From Tubulanus polymorphus (taxonomy: Eukaryota; Nemertea; Palaeonemertea; Tubulaniformes; Tubulanidae): a stretch of DNA of 64,000 bases. Both the position numbers and the translations under genes were made by a program. Below are positions 46,201 through 57,730 of the stretch, piece by piece; the stretch's first letter is position 1; every line of letters begins with the position of its first letter. Where the stretch lies: positions 496,001 to 560,000 of the forward strand of contig NC_134033.1 in assembly GCF_964204645.1 (NCBI RefSeq). Reading direction: 5' to 3'. Below the pieces are notes generated by a model that had not been told where the DNA came from, did no database searches, and worked only from the letters and a program-made list of their open reading frames with translations.

Positions 46201-49200
46201 TGGTGCAGGTAGTCGGTAGTCCTGTCTGGAATGTGGTTCATGGTCTGGTCCAGGTAGTCTGTGGTCTCGCCTTGTAGGAGGTCCATGGTCTCGCCTTGGT
46301 GCTCTGTAATCTTGGTCAGGTGGTTTGTGGTCCGACCCGGGTGATGTTCTGTGGTCTCGTCCGGGTGGTCCATGGTCTCGTTTAGGAGATGATCGCCTGG
46401 CTGTGTAGTCTCTCGAGGGATGATAATCATTCCTTTCATTTAGCGAAGCCTCAGCATCTCGAGTCGGTTCGTTCAATTCCCTACAACACATACAATAAAC
46501 AAGCAGATTAGAAAACCTAGTTTCTATACACCCACTACTAGTAATCTATCGGGGCTAAAAACTAACCTTGATCCACGGCTAAAATCTTTATTCCCTCCTC
46601 GTTCAAATTCCTGCGAGCGCCTGCGAGCTTCTCGTCCAGCACTCCCGAATCTACTGAAATAAGAAGTATGTCTTGATCAAAAGAACAATATCCAGGGCTT
46701 ACTTCAATTTGAATTCATAGTGAAACTGCTGCTTAATTGGTCGCAGTTGTGAAGATTATTATTTCGATAAATTTTCCAAATGATGACTTATTCTTAGTAC
46801 ATCGAATTGGAAAGCAAAAAAATAGACAACTGGGGCCGGTTCCATAATCATGGCTTAGACTTAAGACCACAGGTATAAGACCATCTAAGTTTTTTACCTT
46901 ATCAAACAACTTAAGACTTAAGACAACTTTTGGCTTTAGTCTCAACAATGGAACGCCCCCCCCCCCCAACTTACAATGTCATGACTTATTAAAATAATGT
47001 CTCAAGCGATATGAATTGCAAATACAGATCGAGAGACTCAAAAATAGAAATGACATCAGAATTTGATTTAGTTAATTGTGACGTTTTAGTTAACTTGATG
47101 CAGGATATAAGAGATTAAAAGCCGAAGTAGGGACCGTTTATGAATTGAGCGGGAAGACTTCTTTCACCTCTTAAGAACAAGATCGAAACGACAGATATTC
47201 ATAAATGGCCCCCTGTAGGAGGAGAGACTGAACACTATACCTGGGCGGATCATCGTTAAAACTATGAACGACATCGCGGTCTAAATCGTGGTGTCGCCGG
47301 GGTGATAAATCCCGGCACGGGATCGAAGGAGAACGATCGTCCCTAAAACCGGGATCGGTCGTCGGTTTATGAGGTGCGACGTTGTCGTTAGAGAAATGTG
47401 CGTTAGAGTGAAAGTGATCAGTTAAACTGAAAACAAAAAACCTGTATCGAATTACGATGAGAAGAATTCGGAATATTTAAGGGAAAAAAAAAATTCCTGA
47501 ATTGATTTTTGAACGATAGAATTCGACGAACCTGTCGCGAGGAGATCGATCTCGTTTGTGGTAGCGTCCGCGGTGGCCTTGATCGTCGTCGTCGTCACGC
47601 GAAGGTCGAGTGTCTCTGTCACCTAAAAAATCAAAACGATATCGAATCCGACGATTACTGAATAGAATCGGTCTGATAGATTTCAGAGGTCCAGCTTAGA
47701 GAATTCAACTCCGGGCCGAGACACTTTTGAACAACTGTGGAACTATCGGGTAAGCTCGGCGGAAAGTTTAGTTAATTGTTTACCATATCTGGTTGAATCT
47801 CGGCCTCCATTATCTCGACCTGCTCCACCACGACCTCGTCCACCACGACCTCTCAGATTGTCTCCTCCTCTACAACACAATTATTTACAAAGATCGTTCT
47901 AAAAATTTTTTTACTATAAATATCTTCAAACAGATTTCAGGGGTAAGATTTATGAATTTTCCCTATTTTCACAATTGACTTTTTTCATTCTTTTACAAAA
48001 ATTAAAAATTGAAAGGACTTTTTCATACTTTTTTCCAGCAAATACAATACAGGTCTGTATCTACACGGGTCAGATTTATGAACTCTGAAATTTTCAAATT
48101 TTTCTAATCCTAACTCAGTGAATAGAGGCGTTTTTACGAGCATCCAATTTTTGCGATCGATCGTAGGAACGCATTTACGAGCACCGATTTTTGCGATCGA
48201 TTTCACGATCGGCGTTTTTACGAACACGATTTTCCGATCGATTTTTGAAATCGACCAACTCGCTCGGCGAGCGATTTGGCGATTTGATTTCCAAGATGGC
48301 GGCACCGGGTAGTTCAAAACCATACATTTTTTTCCTCGACGTCGCCATATTTATGTCATGTGATTAGCCAAATCCATCGTCATTTTTACGAACATTCGAT
48401 TCGATCGTACGATCGGAGCAAATCGTTCACGAAATCGATCGCAAAAATCGGATGCTCGTAAAAACGCCTTAGGATTATCCGTACCTGCCAGTCTGACCTC
48501 CTGCGGGATCCATTCTGTCGCTGCGACGAGGTTTAGAAGCTTCAACTACGCTCAATTCTAATCCATTTAACTCCTGTGAAATAATAGTTAAACACATGAT
48601 TTCTAAAGATTCTAAAATTAGCGAGCGGAGTCGAGTGCTAATTATCTCGAAAGGATTCTAGTTGACGAGGGTCTAACATTAACCCTCAGTGCTGACTAAC
48701 CAATACCCTATAGTGCTGGAGATAATTTGAAAATTCTAAAAAATTCCACCCTAGTGTGTTGAATAATGGGAATACCACTATAGTGCGTCTACACCGCGGC
48801 GCGGTGTATCATTAGTTACTAGTATTTCACTATGTTTGGCAGATGCTGCCATTTTTAATAAGATTATGAGATAAAAACTAATTACTACTTACACCAATAC
48901 ACCGCAGTGCGGTGTAGACGCACTGAAAGGATTCTAGTTGACGAGGGTCTTACATTAGACTATATAAACGCGGCAGGATTCTAAGAATAGAAATAACACT
49001 TACTTTTCCATGCATTCCTTTCATGGCGCCGATAGCATCGTCAGTATTCTCAAACGTTACGAAACCAAAACCACGATTACCAGAATTGGTTTCTCTGTTT
49101 TTCGGAACATAAACTAAAAAACAAACAAGCGACAGAAGTGTTACTGATATAAGACTGTGCTGTACGTGTAAATAGATGACTATTAGGATGAAGTCGACTC

Positions 49201-52200
49201 AAGGAAACATTTCAGACTCATTTTATCCTTAAGGGGTTAGGATTTTATATTATCTTTACAACACAGATGTTTCATCAATGGTTATAATGAGGACAACATC
49301 AGCATTCCTGAAGGTGACTATTAGGATATAGTCGAAACGTTGAATAAACTACACTAGCTCAAGGAATACAGTATTCCTGATGATGACTATTAGGATATAG
49401 TCGAAACGCTTTAAGAAACATTTCGGACTTATTTCTCATTTCTAATGTCAGATTTCATCAGTAAAGTTAGTGATATTCAAGAATACTCCAAGATAGGGGG
49501 CATCTCAAGAGTGCCGCGGTATGTGATAGCGTTTACCTTCTTTTATTGGACCGTATTTTGCGAAAGCGTGTTCCAACTGTTCCCCTCTGAAATCGGGTCG
49601 TAATCCTCTGACGAACAATTTACCAGGAATTACTCTTGCGTCGAACATCTCGCCCTGTGCCGAAAATATCCATCAAAACAATTAGGAAATATAGTTTAGC
49701 ATAGTTGGAATGACCGTTAGGTTGACTGAAGCACTGACTAAATTGACTTGGAAATCATTGCTACTCAAAAATAGAGATGAATTCAGTAATGTATGCGACA
49801 CCTTATCCAACAAACATAAATTTAACTTCTTTTCTTTAGAAATGTTCATTTTGTTATTTTTACAGGTGACATTCTCCTGAACTTCACACGATCTAAATCG
49901 ACATTATTATCACGATCGTTCACGTTTTATTCATCTTTCATAACGAGTCCAAAATGTACAAAATCATGGTTTTCTTAAAATAAAGTCCGAATGAACCTTC
50001 CCGACAGTCGACATTTCAAAGATCGTTCGTTTACACGGACATCGCTTATCCAACTGTTACAAAACCGACCTAAATGTATTAAAAGCCGATGATATAAATC
50101 GAAGCAACTGCTTTCATTTTTCCTTACGTTTCCGGAGGTTTCCATCCGAAAAGTTCGGAAAAAACAATAACAGTTGTTTGAATTTATATTGTGGATTCTC
50201 TTTTTAAACACTTTTTATGACGTAAAGATCTTTCTTAATTCATATGAGGATCTTCTTAGAGAGACAGTTCAACTAAGTCAAAGTCACAAGTGTTCTTTGA
50301 AAGGAAGCAATCGAAATGATTTTAAGGTTAAACACGATCGTGAAACTGGGACCTGAGAGTCTTTCTTCAGTCTCTCGTTCCTTTCCGACAATAAAATTCA
50401 CAATCAAACATCAATTTACACAAAGTTTAAATAGATATATATATATATATATAAAATGCCACTCGTACCTGCTTTCTACGCAAAGTATTAAAATCATCCT
50501 CACCAGGAGCCGGAGAACCGGACCTCCGGACGTATGACTCCTCACCGGGAGGAGTCCTCCGAGGTGGTGAATAATACAATCCGATTTCCCCGGAGTACTC
50601 CGATAGTTTATCGATGAAGTCGACGTTATTATTGGAGGTATTGTTGTCGTCGTTGCCGTGCCAGTTGTCGATATGTCGTACTTGCCACGGTTCCGGAGGA
50701 GGGGTTATTCCATCTCGTGGAGGAGAGAATGGTCGATCCCAGGATGAATCCTGATCTTTACGATCTATAGGCGATCGTAGTCTTCGTTCTTCTGCAACTC
50801 GATTGCGGGAATCTTCGTTGAAAGTTAGTGGCGCGTCTACCACTGCAGCGTCTGCCACCGCTGCGTCTGCCACCGCTGCGTCTGCCACCGCTGCGTCTGC
50901 TTGAAGCACGCTCCACGATTCATCGCGTCTGACGAATTCCACGTCTCGTTCCGCTTTAAATCCATCGCAAACAACTTCGCAATCATTGAACAATCGTTGA
51001 TCACCGGGGCGGGGATGATCGCGATCATCGAACATTCGTTGAAATCCGTCTCTTCGTTCTCCACCGATGTCCTCACCTCCTCTAACCCTCTGATCGTCAT
51101 GGTGATCGCGGTTACCGTGGTGATATTCACGAATTTCGTAAACGGTGTTTTCACTAAAATTCGGACGCGGCATAGATTCCCGTTCGGAACTGAAATGATT
51201 TCGGTCCGAGCTACGCGGTCGTTGCTGGTAATCTGTATGGTAATGTCTGTCTGAGCTGCGGCTGTGACCGGGAGACCGCCCTCCTCCACCACGGAATGGT
51301 TCAGATTCATCGAAACCACTTTGCAGTTGATCTCGACTATATCTGGATTCCGGATGAGCATTCTCTACTGGAAGTGGATCTAAAGGTTCTGGAGAAACTC
51401 GTTCTAATGAAGGAGGCCTCCTGTGAGGTTCTGGAGTAACTGGCTCCAACGAAGGACGCCTCCTGTGAGGTTCAGGAGTAACCCCCTCTAAAGAAGGACG
51501 CCTCCTGTGAGGTTCTAGAGTAACTGGCTCCAACGAAGGACGCCTCCTGTGAGGTTCTGGAGTAACTCGCTCTAAAGAAGGACGCCTCCTGTGAGGTTCA
51601 GGAGTAACTCGCTCTAAAGAAGGACGCCTCCTGTAAGGTTCAGGAGTAACTCGCTCTAAAGAAGGATGCCTCCTGTAAGGTTCAGGAGTAACTCGCTCTA
51701 AAGAAGGATGCCTCCTGTAAGGTTCAGGAATAACCCGTTCAAAAGAAGGACGCCTCCTGTAAGGTTCAGGAGTAACTCGCTCTAAAGAAGGATGCCTCCT
51801 GTAAGGTTCAGGAGTAACCCGTTCAAAAGAAGGATGCCTCCTGTAAGGTTCAGGAGTAACTCGCTCTAAAGAAGGATGCCTCCTGTAAGGTTCAGGAGTA
51901 ACCCGCTCTAAAGAAGGATGCCTCCTGTAAGGTTCAGGTGAAGAGAATCGCTGATGTGGAGGTGTCAAACGTCTGTCTAATGATCTTTGCCGTGATGGTG
52001 AAGGGTAACGACCTCGTTGAGGTGAGAGTCCTCTGGAAGGTGGTCTCGGTGATCCTCTGGATGAAGTTGGTGGAGACCGCCCTGAGGCTCGAGTCCCTCG
52101 TGAGGATGATGGAAACTTCGTAACATGAGGTAAAGTTCTTCTTGGAGACGATATTGAAAACCTTCTTGAAGGTGACTTTGCTCTTACGGGCGACGATGCA

Positions 52201-53156
52201 GATCTTCCTCTCGGTGGAAACCTCTCCAGAGGTGAATCCCCTCTCGCGGGTAACGGGGACCTCCTTAAAGGGGACGAGTTTCTTCTCCCCGATGACGGCG
52301 ACCGTTCTCTCGATAGCCGTCTGCTAATCCAGCGCGGAGGCGACGGGAGACGAGGTGTCGTTCGGCTCGGTAGTTTCAGGGGAGACGTCGGTCGTTTGAA
52401 CGACGACGGCGACGAACGACTCAAACTCCGTCGTTTCTTCTTACTTCCGCGGCTCCGCGACCTTGAACGGTCTCTCCCGCCGGAATCGGACGATAAATCC
52501 GAATACAAACTATCGTCGACGTCCGACGAAGAACGAGACATCGGCGAGTATAAGTTCCGCGATAAATTCCTTTTCCGTATTTTACCTCTATCGACGCTAC
52601 CGGACTGCGAACTGGATCTGTAGCGACGAGGAGGGTTGTTCCCAGGGGGCGCTGCAATCGGTGCTGATCTCAGATCGGGTTGCCCGGCAATCTCCTGCGA
52701 CGCGACGGGAGTCAACGACATGTTGTTGTTGTTACGATAATTTTCACTCGTCGTAAATGGAACCATCTGCCCAGCAGGTGGAGCCACCGAACCAGCAACT
52801 GTCTGCCCAGCAGGTGGAGCCACCGAACCACTGGTGTATGAATAATTATAATTGGCGTACGCGACTGAATTCTGATTAAACGGAACTTGTTGTTGTTGCT
52901 GATGCACGGGAGGCGCATATGTCTGTTGCCCCTGGTAACTGGGCAAATTATTGTTGTTGAATCCTTGATTTGGGAAGTTGTTGCTCGGAGGCTGATAGTA
53001 GTGCACCTGCTGCTGCTGTGGTGGATACTGATACGATGCAGCTGGATACCCTGCGTTGTAATCGGTATAGTTAGTATTGTATCCAGGATACTGAGCTGGA
53101 TACACGGCACCGTGCTGCAGCTGCTGCTGCTGCTGGGGATATATGTTCGGATTCAT
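43247..53156 (-). CDS. RBMX-like RRM/RS/RGG protein with long N-terminal extension
   Basis: Eleven exons: 53156-50469, 49654-49537, 49113-49004, 48573-48485, 47869-47784, 47622-47532, 47426-47241, 46653-46567, 46480-45974, 45881-45691, 43434-43247. All are GT-AG and in phase, giving 1,446 aa. The start is fixed by an in-frame TAG nine bases upstream. Exon 1 (896 aa) is Q/Y/P-rich (residues 1-150), then SR-dipeptide-rich (~180-410), then about 15 copies of the 14-mer PEPYRRHPSLERVT (~415-620), then charged. A single RRM follows (~905-985) with RNP2 KLFVRGL and RNP1 NRGFGFVTF; ETNSGNRGFGFVTFENTDDA and ELNGLELSVVEASKP closely recall RBMX/hnRNP G. Next come an RGG box (RGRGGRGRGGAGRD), RS/RD segments, a decapeptide repeat (GRDHGPP) and an SSRDSYSNN/HSYGNSAA.STAPP tail like RBMX. 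Likely role: nuclear splicing and RNA processing. In RBMX itself the RRM is at the N-terminus, so this order is unusual. Confidence 0.87.
44590..44905. repeat. 30-bp minisatellite in RBMX-like gene intron
   Basis: About ten copies of TTGTCTCAGGAGCCTTTTGT + TGTCTCCCAG in the last intron. Long frames on both strands here come only from a period divisible by three. Confidence 0.9.
45990..46350 (-). repeat. coding minisatellite: GRDH(G/R)PP repeats
   Basis: Within exon 9 of the RBMX-like gene, units of 21-33 bp (plus-sense GTCTCGCCCAGGTGGTGG) encode repeated RDHGPPPGRDHRPPG-like peptides. Unit lengths are multiples of three, so frame is kept through expansions. Confidence 0.85.
46833..46968. mobile_element. 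CTTAAGAC-family MITE
   Basis: Left end GGGGCCGGTTCCATAATCAT, right end CAACAATGGAACGCCCCCCC, with CTTAAGACTTAAGAC inside. It splits a copy of the CTCAAAAATAGA element (46780-46830 and 46980-47080), so it inserted into that element. Confidence 0.75.
48109..48474. mobile_element. foldback MITE with GGCGTTTTTACGAGCATCC ends
   Basis: Inner arms GGCGTTTTTACGAGCATCC and GGATGCTCGTAAAAACGCC are perfect inverted repeats, with outer CCTAA/TTAGG and further inverted GCGATCGAT motifs. The body is rich in CGATCGATC. It sits in the intron between exons 4 and 5 of the RBMX-like gene. Confidence 0.85.
48649..48955. mobile_element. hairpin element inside a short direct repeat
   Basis: GTGCGTCTACACCGC...GCGGTGTA and TACACCGCAGTGCGGTGTAG + ACGCAC are inverted around ~120 bp. 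The direct repeat GAAAGGATTCTAGTTGACGA (then GGGTCT) occurs at 48649 and again at 48926, too long for a simple target-site duplication, so local duplication has also occurred. Intron between exons 3 and 4 of the RBMX-like gene. Confidence 0.7.
49195..49430. mobile_element. second copy of the 69-bp repeat element
   Basis: Two internal units with GATGACTATTAGGATATAGT + CGAAACG and the same left flank (ATGAGGACAACATCAGC) as 34617-35345. Intron between exons 2 and 3 of the RBMX-like gene. Confidence 0.8.
51360..51950 (-). repeat. coding 42-bp minisatellite: PEPYRRHPSLERVT repeat
   Basis: About 14-15 units in exon 1 of the RBMX-like gene (plus-sense CTCCTGTAAGGTTCAGGAGT + AACTCGCTCTAAAGAAGGATGC). 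Units fall into Y and H subtypes (PEPYRRHPS, PEPHRRRPS) grouped by position, which indicates local duplication blocks. All units keep frame and hold an RxxS phosphorylation-like site. Confidence 0.95.
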
Positions 53157-53195
53157 CTTTATCTAGTGACTTCACGGGTAGATACTGCGCTATCC

Positions 53196-53465
53196 TAAGG
53201 CACACGACGCTATTCTTGAGCACACGACGCTATTCTCGGGCATACGGCGCTATCCTGAGGCACACGACGCTATTCTCAGGCATACGGCGCTATCCCGGGG
53301 CACACGACGCTATTCTCGGGCACACGGCGCTATCCCAGGGCACACGACACTATTCTCGGGCACACAGCGCTATCTCGGGGCACACGACGCTATCCCTGGG
53401 CACAAGACGCTATTCTCGGGCACACGGCGCTATCTCAAAGCACACGGCACAATCCTTGGGTAAAA
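53196..53465. repeat. 20-bp minisatellite at the 5' end of RBMX-like gene
   Basis: About 13 copies of GGCACACGACGCTATTCTCG, alternating with GGCATACGGCGCTATCCTGA, begin 40 bp upstream of the start codon. They fall in the 5' UTR or core promoter. The open frame through it is an artefact. Confidence 0.9.
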
Positions 53466-54430
53466 CCGAACTTCTCAACTGATCTTTTAATTATTCGTCA
53501 GTTTTCTTTAAACGCACACAAATCCCACTAACTGCTGGTCATTGAACGCACTATAAACCACGACACATTTTTCTTTATATAAATTACAAGTTTTCAGTGA
53601 GAAAATGCTTTAAACCATTAAGACTTGAGGTCCGCAACTGTTTTCATCGATCATCTACGACATCTCTCATGTCGGATAACATCGCGTTAGTTCCAAGACT
53701 TAAAATGAGAAATCTCGTTAAAAAGCTACCATCAGATTTTTGCCGATGATTCAAACTTCCAGAGATGTTTTGAATATAGTTTTTCGCACGTTTCAATCAA
53801 GAGATTCATCGTCCTGCTCGTCTAAAACTTTACCATCTCAGTTTCCAGCCTCTCCAGTAACTCAAGAATTATTCGAGTCCTAATTCACTTGAACTTGACG
53901 CTAAAATTCTGACGAACAGATAAGAAGTTTGAGGGACTCCTGCAGGATATGTTTTTTTCGAACAATTTCAAAGTGTCTCGAGTAAATTAGAAAGTACTCA
54001 CTGCTCGGAAATTTCGGTTAAATCAAGTTTTAGTTTCTCTTCACTTAAGTTCCGATCGAAATCGCTCTAGAAACATTTCACGCGGCAATCAAAATCCGAC
54101 GAACAGATAAGAGATGTTAGTTATAACAGTTTGAAGACGTCCGGCGATGAGAACAGAAGTTTTTGAAAGACTCGTAAAAGTTCGAGTCGAATAAAAATCG
54201 CGACGATATTGTTTTTTTTTTTTTTTTCAACTAGAAAATCGAAAAACGAAATGAGTTCGGTTTCGTTGTATTTTTATCAACCTCCTCGAGAGGGTCGAAA
54301 CACAGCTGAAAAATAACGCAGAAATTATCGTCAACTAAAGACATTGAGATTATGATATACACCTCACTGCATTACCAGTACAGTACAGTACACAGACTGT
54401 ACGCTTGCTGCAAGTAAGGCCAACAAAAAT
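53466..54430. other. upstream region of RBMX-like gene
   Basis: AT-rich, with a 17-base T run at about 54210-54227 and two related stretches around AACAGATAAGA(A/G) (53920 and 54105). No coding exon recognised; any 5' non-coding exon cannot be told from sequence alone. Confidence 0.4.
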
Positions 54431-54432
54431 AG

Positions 54433-54622
54433 ATACCTTGTTTCTCCGCTCTGCTGAGCTTAAATGTTGACCCGGCCGGCCGCCTATCTACCCTATACAT
54501 TACTTTTTTTAAAATCGTGATCAATTTCACCATAACAGACCCGGTCGCTATAGAAATGAACTGTTTATAAATTTTATCATATTTTACAAAAATGACCCGG
54601 CCGCTGCGGAGAAACAAGGTAT
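54433..54622. mobile_element. ACCTTGTTTCTCC-family MITE, copy 1
   Basis: Terminal inverted repeats ATACCTTGTTTCTCCGC and GCGGAGAAACAAGGTAT bound 190 bp containing GACCCGGCCGGCCGCCTATC and no coding sequence. Other copies: 57538-57730 and 63662-63848. Confidence 0.9.
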
Positions 54623-54669
54623 CATTTTTGTTTAGCCTAATCGGCCTGTCGCAGTTCGAAGTTGTTTGT

Positions 54670-55135
54670 TTGAGCGAGCGGTGTAGGCGAGTGGTTAGAG
54701 CGTTTGGCTGTGGGTAGGCTGATCATCGGTTCGAACCCCTGGGCCCAGTTTCACAAAAAAGTTAAACTCAAATTTTTGGTGTAATTGCCATTGGTTACTT
54801 CATGTTTTCAATGAGGACAACAATTCAAACTTAACCGTTTTAGGCTAAACTTGTTCGTGAAACCGGCCACTGTGCTTTACCCTAGTGTCCTCGAGCGAGA
54901 CTCGTATCCTCATTGACTTTCTCCTCCCAGGAGTAAATGGGTACCTGGTCTGATAGTTGACTCCTGAGCGCCTAGCAGCTGCTCGGATGTTACTTCTCTC
55001 CAGGGAGAGATGTCCGATACATGAAATAGAGTTATCGGCTGGGGGTAATAATACCGAATTTGGAGCGCATTTCAACAGACTCTAGTTTGGATACATAAAT
55101 GCTATATAAATGTCAATCATTATTATTATTACTTT
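54670..55135 (+). mobile_element. tRNA-derived SINE with nested MITE
   Basis: tRNA-like head: box A GGCGAGTGGTTAGAGCG, box B GGTTCGAACCC. The body (GTGTCCTCGAGCGAGACTCG, AGGAGTAAATGGGTACCTGG) ends in ATAAATGCTATATAAATGTC and an ATT-repeat tail (ATCATTATTATTATTAC), which is typical of SINEs with LINE-dependent tails. A MITE with GGGCCCAGTTTCAC...GTGAAACCGGCC ends interrupts it at 54745-54868. Confidence 0.85.
54745..54868. mobile_element. MITE nested in SINE, CCAGTTTCAC ends
   Basis: Inverted ends GGGCCCAGTTTCAC and GTGAAACCGGCC, ~124 bp, inserted just after box B of the SINE. The ends resemble those of the MITE at 24078-24240 (GGGCTGGGTTTCATAGA), so these may be one superfamily. Confidence 0.7.
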
Positions 55136-55588
55136 AAAGCTGTCGCTGATTATACCATGGCAGGTTTTCTTATGCAGTGCCTTAAATACAGGAATCAGAG
55201 GGGTGCATAGGATCAAAGGTCAAGCTTCATTCAGGCCCTTCTTTCGTGATGTTATTTTGTGAAAGATTTAGCCAGGATCTTACCGATAGCTTGACGCTGA
55301 GCCTGAGGAGGCACGGAGCGAGGACGGGGATCGATGACAGCTAGTTAGTTACCATACCTAATCGTTGGTGGTAAGCTTTTTATAATCAGATATCATGAAA
55401 CTACACTGCAGATAGGTTACTGACTTCAAGAAGGGGGCCCGACACAGTAATGACTTTAAAGAAAGAGTATAAAGTCTAAGAAAGAAGTCTAACTCTCTAA
55501 GACAACGGACAAGTCCAAGAGTTGTCGACAAGTTAATCGGATTATTGAGCCGATGACAGTTAAACCCGAGCAATTCTAGTAAGATCTA

Positions 55589-56130
55589 ATGTCTATTTAT
55601 TAATGGATGAGACCTGTTTTTCTTGGATATTTTGCTTACTTTTTGGGGTACATACCTCATTTATGTCTTAACAGAATGCCAAAAATCGCGGACAACAACT
55701 GAATATCCGATATATTTCCAGTTCTGTACCAATTAGATGGATTGGCAAAAAGACTCCTTAAGGCCAATTGAATGAGAGAGAAAATCCTCCATTTTGTGAA
55801 ATTTCTTGAATTTTTACATTGTCACCATGCCTACGAAATGAAGTTATTTTTCTTGTGGGGTCTCAACAACTAAATCAGGGTGGCGTAGGCATGGTAACAA
55901 TGTTCAAATCCAAGAAATTTGACAAAATGGAGGATTTTCTCTCTCATTCAACTGGACTTAAGGAGTCTTTTTGTCAATCCATCTAATTGGTACAGAACTG
56001 GAAATATATGGGATATTCAGTTGTTGTCCGCGATTTTTGGCATTCTGTTAAGACATAAATTAGGTATGTACCCCAAAAAGTAAGCAAAATATCCCAGAAA
56101 AACAGGTCTCATCAATTAATAAATAGACAT
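55589..56130. mobile_element. 542-bp palindromic MITE flanked by TA
   Basis: Arms of about 250 bp, starting ATGTCTATTTATTAATGGAT and ending ATTAATAAATAGACAT, surround a ~40-bp centre near 55845-55885. Both ends are flanked by TA (55587-55588 and 56131-56132), the target duplication of Tc1/mariner transposases. No open frame. Arms are ~95% complementary by eye. Confidence 0.92.
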
Positions 56131-57537
56131 TAGGTTTTTATTATACATTACCCCAGTCCGTGCGCGAATATCCAATTAATTAACTGAGTAATTAACTAAT
56201 TAATCGAGAAAAATGGTCTCGAAGTGGTACGAACCAATTCAATCAAATTTACGTTTTATTGACTAGGATTATGTCAGCGAGGTGGCGCCACTTGACGGTC
56301 AATCTCATGGAAAATATTAATCGCGTCGAATTCGGGATTCGAACTGCTCAACTCGCTGGCTCTCCGCGAATCATCTATGTGTAAACCCACGCGATCGACG
56401 TAGTTTTCTCAGTGTGAAGACTATTGATTTCAAAATCTCACGAACACTTTTCAAGTATTCCTGTGTTGAGAAATAAGTAACGAGACGAGTAGTAGTGTAT
56501 AGGTTAACTATTAATTTGACGCACGAGCTTTCGCTTCTAATGGATAGAAGCTTCATCGGGTGAATCAACTTCATCACCTGATGAAGCTTCTATCCATTAG
56601 ATAGATTGAATTCCGGCTAAGCGGAAAACAATACGGCCAGTAACAAACGGCGGAAGAAAATGCGTTTGAAACCGACAGAAAAACTATATGCTTTTTGTTC
56701 CGGAAATACAGCGGACTCGCGACAACCAGAAGTCTTTCAAAATTTATTATAACTACGGACCCATGTTACATATAAAATGGACAAAATGATCTTCAACCTT
56801 GTAATATAGTTATTTCCACGACCTCGATGTATTAAATTAGACAGGCCAAGAGAATTCACCCCAATCAGTCGCTTACCGGTTCAGACTGGTTGGAAGATTG
56901 TTTGAATGAACCGGAACCGAATTTCCAATTATGTACTTCGATCTAAACAAAAAAACCCTGTTAAACTCGACCGCCGATCACACAACTATATTTCAAAATC
57001 AAACCTCCTGTTTCGCTCCCGGCAGGTGTGGTGGGTCTGTAAAGGACACTCAATCGAAAAAATCATAAAAATTCAAATTCAAGATCTTTATTCAGCATAA
57101 ACAAATGCATGTTACAACAATATGTGAAATATAATAATCTACATGTGATGAACAAGAACCGATTGAAACAAATTAAAGAAAAAACGAAATTTACTTCAGC
57201 CAAATAAATAAATAACGGGACAATCCCTATTTTAAGATAAAAAACCCCCACTATATTCAGATTTAAAAGCGATGAAAACGTATTGTATTTAATAAGAATT
57301 GAATTAGAAAATTGAAATATATGACATTTCGTGTAAATCTCTCTCTGAAGACCTGGATGGACCCAGTTCCACAGTTGACTCTAACGTTACCTCGCAGTTA
57401 ACTCTAACTCACAACTGTGCAACCGGGACCTGGCGTTATCTATTCGAATTAACATTCCAAAGACGCGGGTAAAAAATTCCTTGACGATGGTTTTTAATAC
57501 GTAGATTAAATTCAAAGGCATGAATCAAAATACGTTG
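56131..57537. other. intergenic; one perfect hairpin
   Basis: 56537-56603 is a hairpin: CTAATGGATAGAAGCTTCAT and its reverse complement, ~27-bp arms. 57350-57430 has another CCAGTTCCACAGTT fragment. No coding exon recognised. Confidence 0.5.
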
Positions 57538-57730
57538 ATACCTTGTTTCTCGGCCCTGCTGAGCTTAAAAGTTGACCCGGCCGGCCGCCTATCTATCCTG
57601 TACACTACTTTAAAAAAAAAATCGTGATCAATTTTACCATAACAGACCCGGCCGCTGTAGAAATGAACCGATTACAAATTTTTATCATATTTTACAAAAA
57701 TCACTCGGCCGCTGCGGAGAAACAAGGTAT
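57538..57730. mobile_element. ACCTTGTTTCTCC-family MITE, copy 2
   Basis: Same internal GACCCGGCCGGCCGCCTATC and end GCGGAGAAACAAGGTAT as copy 1; the left end has TCTCGGCCC instead of TCTCCGCTC. It lies just 3' of the PAN-domain gene. Confidence 0.9.

Noticed and set aside
45810-46277. Plus-strand 155-aa frame LAQVV repeats
   Set aside because: Antisense shadow of exon 9 of the RBMX-like gene.
50901-52756. Several plus-strand frames within the RBMX-like exon 1
   Set aside because: Antisense of a low-complexity RS-rich exon, which leaves other frames open by chance.
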